From assembly GCA_023459095.1 (NCBI GenBank), contig JAEWVQ010000074.1, positions 1 to 14,304 of the forward strand: 14,304 nt of DNA, read 5' to 3'. Origin of the DNA: Pseudomonadota bacterium. GTDB taxonomy: Bacteria > Pseudomonadota > Gammaproteobacteria > Burkholderiales > Rhodocyclaceae. Below are positions 8,885 to 14,304 of this stretch, piece by piece. The translations under genes and the position numbers were made by a program. The stretch's first letter is position 1; each line of letters begins with the position of its first letter. The notes below the pieces were generated by a model, which was given only the letters and a program-made list of their open reading frames with translations, was not told the origin of the DNA and ran no database searches.

Positions 8885-10174
8885 TTAGCCGGTGGTGGCG
8901 GGGCTGGCGTCGCCGGCGCTGCGCGGGCGGATCTCGCCGGTGGTGATGGCGGCGATTTCGTCCTCGCCGACCGGGGTCAGGGTGTCGTCGAAGATCACCT
9001 CCAGCGGCAGGCGCATGAAGGCGCCCACCGGGCCGTCCTCGGGGCCGCCTTCGGCGCCGTCGGCGAGCAGCGCGAGCAGCGACAGGCGGTAGCTGGCTGC
9101 GCCGAAGCCGCCGCCTGCGACCACGGTGGAGAGCGGCTGCGCGGCGGGCAGCGTATCGAGCCGGCGGGTGAAGTGTTCGAGGAGCGCCAGGTCTTCGGTG
9201 GGCGGGGCACTGTCCACCGGAGCGGCCTCCGCGGGCGGCAGCGCGGCGGCGGTGGCCGCGGCCTGGGTGTCGGCGTCGAGCACGGCTTCGGCGCGGTCGA
9301 GCAGTTCGTGACCGCCGGCGAGCAGCGCCGGGTCGGGGACCGCGGCGAGCGCAGCGGTGGCGATGCCGGCGAGCGCGCGCGCATCCTGCGTGCGCAGCCA
9401 GGCGGCGACGTCGGACGAGGAAATCCCCGAGCCGCCGAGGGTGACGCGCTGCGCCTCGATCTTGTTGAGCGCGCGCTGAAAGGCCGCGTCGACGCGCGCC
9501 AGCCGCGACTGCGCGAGGCCGATGCGCTGGGCGATGCGGGCGATGTCGAAATCGACCTCGGGGTCGGCGAGCAGCTGGTTGAGGATGTCGGTGCCGCGCG
9601 CGAGCCAGCGGCCGTTGGCGGAGAGCCGGCGGCGTGCGTCGACGATGCGGAATTCCGAGCCCGAGGCGATCGCCTCCTCGAAGTGCCAGGCGAGGTCGTT
9701 GAGCTTGGAGAGCAGGTGGCCGAGCGCCTCCGGGGTGACGCTGCCCACGGCCTGCAGCCCGGCGAGCTGGGCGGTGAGAAAGCCGAGTTCGGCGTCCTCC
9801 TCCTCGCCGAAGCGCAGCAGCATGGCGATTGCCGCCACCGCGTTGCGGCCGATGTCGGAGAGGAAGTACTGGCCGTCCTCGCCGATAGCGAGCAGGGCGT
9901 TGTCGCGCAGACGCTTCAACACGGTCTCGAACTTGACCGGCTCGAGGTAGGCGAAGCGCGCGCGCAGCGCCTCCGGGGCGAAGCGCGGGGCGTCGGCCTC
10001 CTGGCCGATCTCGCGCAGCACCAGCAGGCGCATCAGCACTTCGGCTTCGGTGCCGCGGAACAGGGTGATGAAGGCGTCGAGCAGCGGCCGCGCGGCGGCG
10101 AGCGCGGCGAGCTCGGGAACCTCGTCGGCGTCGACCCCGGGGGCGAGGAAATCGGAGAGAAAGGCTTCGGTCAT
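8885..10174 (-). CDS. jetA: JetA/MksF-like kleisin subunit of the Wadjet cassette
   Basis: This 429-residue protein begins with a winged-helix-like N-terminus (about 30-120: FITLFRGTEAEVLMRLLVL, then DNALLAIGEDGQYFLSDIGR). Long helices follow (about 130-245), then an Ala/Pro-rich flexible linker (about 300-326) and a C-terminal globular part (about 330-415), the layout expected for MksF/MukF-type kleisins that bridge the SMC heads. It is the first gene of the cassette. The start is ATG 10174-10172; the frame is open further upstream, and a GTG at 10202-10200 inside the hairpin would add residues beginning VSAPEGALVSR. No Shine-Dalgarno sequence lies at normal spacing before the ATG; the nearest purine run, GGAAGG (10196-10191), is 16 bases away and within the hairpin arm. 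I do not recognise a clear DUF3375 signature, so the kleisin call rests on layout and context. Confidence 0.75.
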   Translation of the reverse strand: MTEAFLSDFLAPGVDADEVPELAALAAARPLLDAFITLFRGTEAEVLMRLLVLREIGQEADAPRFAPEALRARFAYLEPVKFETVLKRLRDNALLAIGEDGQYFLSDIGRNAVAAIAMLLRFGEEEDAELGFLTAQLAGLQAVGSVTPEALGHLLSKLNDLAWHFEEAIASGSEFRIVDARRRLSANGRWLARGTDILNQLLADPEVDFDIARIAQRIGLAQSRLARVDAAFQRALNKIEAQRVTLGGSGISSSDVAAWLRTQDARALAGIATAALAAVPDPALLAGGHELLDRAEAVLDADTQAAATAAALPPAEAAPVDSAPPTEDLALLEHFTRRLDTLPAAQPLSTVVAGGGFGAASYRLSLLALLADGAEGGPEDGPVGAFMRLPLEVIFDDTLTPVGEDEIAAITTGEIRPRSAGDASPATTG

Positions 10175-10185
10175 GCGGGAGACTA

Positions 10186-10219
10186 AGGCGCCTTCCGGTG
10201 CGCTCACCGGAAGGCGCCT
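10186..10219 (-). terminator. Perfect 15-bp hairpin between prfB and jetA
   Basis: The arms 10186-10200 and 10205-10219 are perfectly complementary with a 4-base loop (AGCG on the minus strand). It starts 5 bp after the prfB stop and ends 11 bp before the jetA ATG. The minus strand continues TAGTCTCCC, so the T-tract is poor. It is the strongest hairpin in the window and is placed as a prfB terminator. Because it also forms the jetA leader, it could attenuate read-through into the cassette or mask ribosome access. Confidence 0.55.
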
Positions 10220-10224
10220 GGGGC

Positions 10225-11329
10225 TCAGACGCCCTGCTTCAGGCTGGCGGCGATGAAGTCTTCCAGATCGCCGTCGAGCACGGCCTGGGTATTGCCGACC
10301 TCGTAGCCGGTACGCAGATCCTTGATGCGCGACTGGTCGAGCACGTAGCTGCGGATCTGGTGGCCCCAGCCGATGTCGCTCTTGGCGTCCTCCAGCTTCT
10401 GCTGCTCGGCCTGGCGTTTGCGCAGTTCCAGCTCGTACAGGCGCGCGCGCAGCATGGACATCGCCTCGTCCTTGTTGCGGTGCTGCGAGCGGTCGTTCTG
10501 GCACTGCACGACGATGCCGGTGGGCTGGTGGGTGATGCGCACCGCGGAGTCGGTCTTGTTGATGTGCTGGCCACCGGCGCCGGAGGCGCGGTAGGTGTCG
10601 ATGCGCAGGTCGGCGGGGTTGACCTCGATCTCGATCGAGTCGTCGACTTCCGGATAGACGAACACCGAGGTGAAGCTGGTGTGGCGGCGGGCGTTGGAGT
10701 CGAACGGGCTCTTCCTCACCAGGCGGTGGATGCCGGTTTCGGTGCGCAGATAGCCGTAGGCGTACTCGCCGCTGACCTTGATCGTGCAGTTCTTGATCCC
10801 GGCGACTTCGCCCTCGGTCTCTTCGAGCAGTTCGACGGTGAACCCCTTCTTCTCGCCGTAGCGCAGGTACATGCGCTCGAGCATGCCGGCCCAGTCCTGA
10901 GCCTCGGTGCCGCCGGCGCCGGCCTGGATCTCGATGAAGCAGGCGTTGGGGTCCATCGGGTTGGAGAACATGCGGCGGAACTCGAGCTTGCCGACCAGGG
11001 CTTCGAGCTCACCGAGATCGTTCTCGACCGCGATGAAGGTGTCGTCGTCGCCCTCCAGGTCGGCGAGCTCGAACAGATCCTGCAAGTCGGTGGCCTGCTG
11101 CCCGATCTGCTGCAGGGTCAGGACGACGTCCTCGAGCTGGCGCTTTTCCTTGCCGAGATCCTGGGCGCGCGCGGCGTCGTTCCACACCGCGGGGTCTTCG
11201 AGGGCGCGATTGACTTCTTCGAGCTTCGACGATTTCTCGTCGTAGTCAAAGATACCTCCGGAGTTCGCGACCGCGCGCGGCGAGGTCGGCGAGTTTTTCG
11301 GCGATGGCGTTCTTGCGTTCGGCTTCCAT
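10225..11329 (-). CDS. prfB: Peptide chain release factor 2, with programmed +1 frameshift
   Basis: RF2 releases finished peptides at UGA and UAA codons. Translation begins at ATG 11329-11327 (MEAERKNAIAEKL), reads 27 codons to CTT 11251-11249 and meets in-frame TGA 11248-11246. Skipping T11248 continues in the +1 frame as GAC TAC GAC to TGA 10227-10225, giving a 367-residue protein; E. coli RF2 has 365. The UGA-specific tripeptide SPF is at 207-209 and the catalytic GGQ at 252-254 (SGAGGQHINKTDS region). The joined CDS is complement(11249..11329) plus complement(10225..11247). The frameshift makes RF2 self-regulating: low RF2 slows termination at the UGA and favours shifting. This is not a pseudogene. 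The gene follows HIT and recJ on this strand, separated by a plus-strand gene; a perfect TATAAT lies 34 bp upstream. Confidence 0.98.
11245..11259 (-). promoter_or_regulatory. prfB programmed +1 frameshift signal
   Basis: On the minus strand GGAGG (11259-11255) is followed by TAT and the slippery heptamer CTTTGAC (11251-11245). This nearly matches the E. coli signal AGGGGGTATCTTTGAC. The internal Shine-Dalgarno sequence three bases before CTT and the C after the UGA are the elements known to promote slippage of the CTT-decoding tRNA. Confidence 0.97.
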
Positions 11330-11362
11330 GTGCGGCTCCGGGGACAATGCGGAAAACCGCGC

Positions 11363-11394
11363 ATTATACCGGCGCGCCCAGGCGCGCATGGCAA
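11363..11394 (-). promoter_or_regulatory. Candidate prfB promoter
   Basis: On the minus strand a perfect -10 hexamer TATAAT (11368-11363) lies 33 bp before the prfB start. The best -35 match, TTGCCA (11394-11389), is 20 bp away, which is longer than the optimal 17. The -10 is convincing in such GC-rich DNA; the -35 assignment is doubtful. Confidence 0.5.
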
Positions 11395-11458
11395 AACCGC
11401 GCGCGCTTTTTCGTGCGGCGGCCGCGTGCGCGGCGGCGGTGGGGCAGGGCGATGCGGT

Positions 11459-11464
11459 TACACT
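11459..11464 (+). promoter_or_regulatory. Candidate -10 element for the DUF2721 gene
   Basis: TACACT lies 33 bp before the plus-strand start at 11498, in the divergent region shared with prfB. No convincing -35 hexamer is seen at 16-18 bp upstream, so this is a weak call. The 168-bp intergenic region otherwise shows only the prfB promoter. Confidence 0.25.
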
Positions 11465-11497
11465 CGGCGGACACCGTTCCGCCCCGCCGCCTGCCCC

Positions 11498-11926
11498 ATG
11501 GACCTCACCACGCCCGCGCTGCTGTTTCCGGCGATTTCGCTGCTGCTGCTCGCCTACACCAACCGCTTCCTGACCCTCGCCCAGGTCATCCGCCAGCTCC
11601 ATGCCTCGCCCGATCACGGCAGTGCGCTGGTGATGCGGCAGATTCCGGGCTTGAAGCGCCGCATCCAGCTGATCCAGTACATGCAGTCCTGCGGCGTGCT
11701 GAGCTTCCTGCTGTGCGCGCTGTCGATGCTGGCGCTGTTCATGCACGGCGAAACCGCCGGGCAGGTGCTGTTCGGGATCAGCATCGTGGCGCTGGCGGTG
11801 TCGCTGGTGCTGTCGTTGTTCGAGGTGCTGATCTCGACCAATGCACTGTGGGTGGTGGTCGAGGACCTGCAGCGCGGCGCGTCGGCCGGCGCGGTGGGCG
11901 AGGACGGCGGCCGGCCGCGGCGCTGA
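11498..11926 (+). CDS. DUF2721-family inner-membrane protein
   Basis: This 142-residue protein is the only plus-strand gene in the window. It has three hydrophobic segments likely to span the membrane, at about 5-25, 62-84 and 88-112, with a basic loop PGLKRRIQLIQ at 50-60. The pattern (N-terminal helix with LLAYTNRFLTL, an RRIQLIQ segment before the second helix, EVLISTNAL near the third) matches the DUF2721 family of small bacterial membrane proteins of unknown function. The start ATG 11498-11500 gives a sensible first transmembrane helix; an ATG at 11330 would add 56 non-conserved residues. No Shine-Dalgarno sequence is seen. It is divergent from prfB and convergent with the HIT gene, whose stop is 21 bp away. 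No function should be assumed. Confidence 0.85.
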   Translation: MDLTTPALLFPAISLLLLAYTNRFLTLAQVIRQLHASPDHGSALVMRQIPGLKRRIQLIQYMQSCGVLSFLLCALSMLALFMHGETAGQVLFGISIVALAVSLVLSLFEVLISTNALWVVVEDLQRGASAGAVGEDGGRPRR

Positions 11927-11947
11927 GCCGGCCGGCAGCGGCGCGGC

Positions 11948-12376
11948 TCAGTTTTCGGCGGCGAGTGCGGCGGCGATCTTCTCCGCCATCGCGGCGAGCG
12001 CGGCCGGTTCGGTCGTGATGCGCGCGTGCGCCTTCAGCGCCTGCCCGGGGAAGCGCGGAATGATGTGGAAATGGACGTGGGGCACGGTCTGGCCGGCGGC
12101 GGCGCCATTGAACTGCGACACCAGCATGCCGGGCGCGGCGGTGGCGCGCTGCACCGCGCGGGTGAGCTTCTGCACGGTGAGGATGGTGGCCTGCAGCGCC
12201 GCCGGCGACAGATCGACCAGCAGCTCCGCGCCCTCCTTCGGCAGCACCAGGGTGTGGCCTTCGGCCTGCGGCATGATGTCGAGGACGGCGATGCTGTGCG
12301 CGTCCTCGTACACGCGCTGGCTGGGCAGTTCGCCGCGCAGGATGCGGGCGAAAACGTTGTTGTTGTCGTAAGGCAT
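11948..12376 (-). CDS. HIT-family (histidine triad) nucleotide-binding protein
   Basis: This 142-residue cytoplasmic protein has the histidine triad HVHFHIIP at 100-107 (H100, H102, H104), the family signature of nucleotide hydrolases and transferases that act through a covalent nucleotidyl-histidine. Other family landmarks are FARILRGELPSQRVYED (9-25), LDIMPQAEGHTLVLPK (32-47) and SQFNGAAAGQTVPH (87-100). The length (about 110-145) fits Fhit/HINT-like bacterial HIT proteins; these cleave AMP-lysine-type or dinucleoside polyphosphate substrates, but the substrate here is unknown. The start ATG 12376-12374 has GGAGA at a suitable distance; an ATG at 12439 was rejected because its extra 21 residues are not HIT-like. 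It lies 63 bp after recJ on the same strand and is probably cotranscribed with it. Confidence 0.95.
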   Translation of the reverse strand: MPYDNNNVFARILRGELPSQRVYEDAHSIAVLDIMPQAEGHTLVLPKEGAELLVDLSPAALQATILTVQKLTRAVQRATAAPGMLVSQFNGAAAGQTVPHVHFHIIPRFPGQALKAHARITTEPAALAAMAEKIAAALAAEN

Positions 12377-12439
12377 GGGCTGTCTCCGTTTTCGGGTGGT
12401 GTCCTGTTTTGAATGGCGGGCGGGGCGCCGGTGCGCCAA

Positions 12440-14131
12440 TCAGGCCGCTTCGAAATGCTCCAGCATCAGCTGCACGCCGGCCACCCCGTTGTACTCGTTG
12501 ACGGCGAGGCGGTAAGCCGCGCGGATGGTGTCGGGGGCGCCGTCGGCGTGGTTGAACTGGATGGCGTCGTAGCGCAGCCCGCCCTTGCCCAGTTCGAGCT
12601 TGAGGTGGCGGTCCTTGAGCAGGCGCTGGCGCTCGACGCGGAACACGTCGTCGAACACCGGCGCCGGAAAGCCCTGGCCCCAGATCTGCTGGTCGAGCAG
12701 GCGCGCCGCATCCAGGCTGAGGTAGCCGGCTTCGAGCGCGCCGTCGGTGTCGATGCGGCGCTGCAGGTCGGCCGGGGCGACGAGGCCGGCGACGACTTCC
12801 TCGAACACCTCGCGAAAGCGCGCGTAATCGTGCTCGCGTATGGTCAGCCCGGCAGCCATGGCGTGGCCGCCGAAGCGCACGATGAGCTCGGGGTGGCGCT
12901 TGGTCACGAGGTCGAGCGCATCGCGCAGGTGCAGGCCCGGAATCGAGCGCCCGGAGCCCTTGAGTTCGCCGTCGTTGCTGCGCGCAAACGCGATTGTCGG
13001 GCGGTGCAGGCGTTCCTTGATGCGCCCGGCGACGATGCCGATCACGCCCTGGTGCCAGTCCGGCTCGAAGAGCGCGATCGAGGCGTTGTTGCCGGCGTCG
13101 AAGCCTTCGAGGCGGGCGGCGGCCTCTTCCTGCATGTCGGCTTCGATCGCGCGCCGCTCGCGGTTGAGGCGGTCGAGCTCCTGGGCGATGTTCATCGCCC
13201 GCCCGGGGTCGTCGGTGATCAGGCATTCGATGCCCAGGCTCATGTCGGAGAGCCGGCCGGCGGCGTTGAGCCGGGGCCCGAGCGCAAAGCCCATGTCGAA
13301 GGCGCTGGCGCGCGCCGGCTCGCGCGCGGCGACCGCGAACAGCGCGCGCACCCCGGGTTGCATGCGCCCGGCGCGCATGCGCGCGAGCCCCTGCGACACC
13401 AGGATGCGGTTGTTGTGGTCGAGCTTGACCACGTCGGCGACGGTGCCGAGGGCGACCAGGTCGAGCAGGTCACCCAGGTTCGGCTCGCGACCGCCGGCGA
13501 AGGCGCCGCGTTCGCGCAGTTCGGCGCGCAGCGCGAGCATGGTGTAAAACATCGCGCCGACGCCGGCCAGCGCCTTGCTCGGGAAGTCGCAACCGGGCTG
13601 GTTCGGATTGACGATGACGTCGGCCTCGGGGAGGACGTCGCCGGGCAGGTGGTGGTCGGTGATGATCGTCGCCATGCCGTGGGCGCGCGCGGCGGCGATG
13701 CCATCGACGCTGGCGATGCCGTTGTCCACGGTGATGAGGAGTTCGGGTTCGAGGCGCGCGGCGATCTCCACCATCGCCGGGGTAAGGCCGTAGCCCAGGG
13801 TCACGCGGTCGGGCACCAGGTAATGCACGTCGGCACCGAAGGCGCGCAGCGCGCGCACGCCGACCGCGCACGCGGTGGCGCCGTCGCAGTCGTAGTCGGC
13901 GACGATGACCATGCGCGCACCGGCTTCGATGGCGTCGGCGAGCAGCTGCGCGGCTTCGCGCGTGCCGGTGAGCGCGTCGGGCGGCAGCAGCGCGCCCAGG
14001 CTGTAGTCGAGTTCGCCGGCGCTGCGGATGCCGCGTGCGGCGTACAGGCGGGCGAGCAGGGGATGGATGCCGGCGTCGGCGAGGGCGGAGACGGTGCGCG
14101 GCGAAACGCTGCGGGGCTGGATGCGGGTCAT
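12440..14131 (-). CDS. recJ: Single-stranded-DNA-specific exonuclease RecJ
   Basis: This 563-residue 5'-3' single-strand exonuclease acts in recombination (RecF pathway), mismatch repair and base excision repair. The DHH-superfamily metal ligands are present: VADYDCDG at 77-84 (D79, D81, D83), TVDNG at 134-138 (D136), DHH at 159-161 and LGTVADVV at 228-235 (D233). The DHHA1 part carries the NAAGRLSDM and FGGHAMAAGL motifs. The C-terminal OB-fold region, ending with VNEYNGVAGVQLMLEHFE, is also intact. The length matches the family (about 565-580). The start ATG 14131-14129 overlaps the stop of the upstream gene as ATGA, suggesting translational coupling. In E. coli recJ is followed directly by prfB; here the HIT gene and the DUF2721 gene intervene. 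Confidence 0.98.
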   Translation of the reverse strand: MTRIQPRSVSPRTVSALADAGIHPLLARLYAARGIRSAGELDYSLGALLPPDALTGTREAAQLLADAIEAGARMVIVADYDCDGATACAVGVRALRAFGADVHYLVPDRVTLGYGLTPAMVEIAARLEPELLITVDNGIASVDGIAAARAHGMATIITDHHLPGDVLPEADVIVNPNQPGCDFPSKALAGVGAMFYTMLALRAELRERGAFAGGREPNLGDLLDLVALGTVADVVKLDHNNRILVSQGLARMRAGRMQPGVRALFAVAAREPARASAFDMGFALGPRLNAAGRLSDMSLGIECLITDDPGRAMNIAQELDRLNRERRAIEADMQEEAAARLEGFDAGNNASIALFEPDWHQGVIGIVAGRIKERLHRPTIAFARSNDGELKGSGRSIPGLHLRDALDLVTKRHPELIVRFGGHAMAAGLTIREHDYARFREVFEEVVAGLVAPADLQRRIDTDGALEAGYLSLDAARLLDQQIWGQGFPAPVFDDVFRVERQRLLKDRHLKLELGKGGLRYDAIQFNHADGAPDTIRAAYRLAVNEYNGVAGVQLMLEHFEAA

Positions 14132-14304
14132 CGGTGAGGGCTGTGGCTTGGGCCGGAGTCGGAAGCGGTGGCGGGTGCGTTCGGCAGCGCCGGCGGCGGG
14201 GCGAGGGACCGGAGCAGGGTGTCGAGGCCTTGCGGGGCGCGCCAGAAGCGCCAGCGGTCGGTGGCGCGCACGTCGAGTTCGAGGGTGGCGCGGTCGCCGC
14301 CCGC
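14128..14304 (-). CDS. Unidentified protein, C-terminal 58 residues (gene enters from beyond the window)
   Basis: An open frame runs from the window edge to TGA 14130-14128 and overlaps the recJ ATG by four bases (ATGA), which argues that it is a real gene translated with recJ. The visible part has a basic, Trp-rich segment (LELDVRATDRWRFWRAP) followed by a Pro/Ala/Ser-rich tail. I do not recognise the family; the piece is too short. No start is visible, since the gene begins beyond 14304. Confidence 0.6.
   Translation of the reverse strand, partial: AGGDRATLELDVRATDRWRFWRAPQGLDTLLRSLAPPPALPNAPATASDSGPSHSPHR

Larger units (their letters stand above)
4076..10174 (-). other. Wadjet-type (JetABCD / MksFEBG) SMC anti-plasmid cassette
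   Basis: Four consecutive minus-strand genes form one probable operon: kleisin-like, KITE-like, SMC ATPase and Toprim protein, with junctions of 28 bp, a TGATG overlap and 33 bp. This order and domain set define Wadjet. In characterised members the SMC complex extrudes DNA loops, senses small closed circles and lets JetD cut them, so plasmids are lost. Here the function is inferred from architecture only. Base composition and codon usage look like the neighbours, so there is no compositional sign of recent transfer. The cassette lies between prfB and lysS, which are neighbours in E. coli and many relatives. Subtype is uncertain: the proteins are shorter than, and look different from, the DUF3375/DUF4194 set of type I. 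Confidence 0.85.

Noticed and set aside
4076..10174. The cassette as housekeeping MukBEF or as SbcC/Rad50 repair genes
   Set aside because: The fourth gene codes for a Toprim protein, there is no SbcD/Mre11-type partner, and the SMC is far shorter than MukB; the four-gene order fits Wadjet/MksBEFG better.
10225..11394. prfB as a single continuous frame starting at 11394
   Set aside because: Residues before DYDEK in that frame are unlike RF2, while the other frame gives a proper N-terminus joined through CTTTGAC.
11246..11746. A separate 166-residue minus-strand protein ending at 11246
   Set aside because: Only its last 27 codons are real: they are the zero-frame start of prfB before the programmed frameshift. 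The upstream part is antisense to the DUF2721 gene and intergenic DNA.
11900..11947. A GC-rich partly palindromic stretch between the convergent DUF2721 and HIT genes, considered as a bidirectional terminator
   Set aside because: GGCCGGCC-type repeats are present but I could not build a clean stem with T-tracts on either side.
8702..12018. Two long plus-strand frames opposite jetA and prfB (8702-10186 and 10198-12018)
   Set aside because: They mirror jetA and prfB, both supported by motifs, layout and the frameshift signal, and show only low-complexity composition themselves.
12413..14137. A 574-codon plus-strand frame opposite recJ
   Set aside because: RecJ motifs are complete on the minus strand; this frame is its shadow.

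Overview
The window is GC-rich chromosomal DNA from a proteobacterium, most likely a betaproteobacterium of the Rhodocyclales (Thauera/Azoarcus) kind. That placement is inferred from base composition, protein sequences and gene order; no rRNA or other direct marker is present. Nearly everything is coded on the minus strand. Reading that strand from high to low coordinates, the order is: the end of an unidentified gene, recJ, a HIT-family gene, (one plus-strand DUF2721 gene), prfB, a four-gene SMC cassette, a PhnD-like binding protein, a small glutaredoxin-like protein, lysS, and the first part of mnmC.

The housekeeping backbone recJ-prfB-lysS is the order also found in E. coli. It is interrupted twice. 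A HIT gene and an oppositely oriented DUF2721 membrane protein gene lie between recJ and prfB. About 7.7 kb lies between prfB and lysS. prfB carries the classic +1 programmed frameshift (CTTTGAC with a GGAGG sequence just upstream), so it must be read as two joined segments.

The main feature is the cassette at 4076-10174. Its four tightly packed genes are a kleisin-like protein (JetA/MksF), a KITE-like winged-helix protein (JetB/MksE), an SMC ATPase with a large central hinge (JetC/MksB) and a Toprim-domain protein (JetD/MksG). This is the gene order and domain set of Wadjet (JetABCD/MksFEBG/EptABCD), the SMC-type anti-plasmid system. The proteins look compact and divergent from the best-known type I set, so the subtype is left open. 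The cassette starts 50 bp after prfB, and a perfect 15-bp hairpin fills most of that gap. No independent promoter is visible there.

Between the cassette and lysS are an orphan periplasmic binding protein with a Shine-Dalgarno-supported start and a membrane-anchored CGYC glutaredoxin-like protein, the latter preceded by a good sigma70-type promoter. No gene-free stretch exceeds 300 bases. I saw no tRNA, rRNA, CRISPR array, insertion sequence or direct-repeat attachment site.
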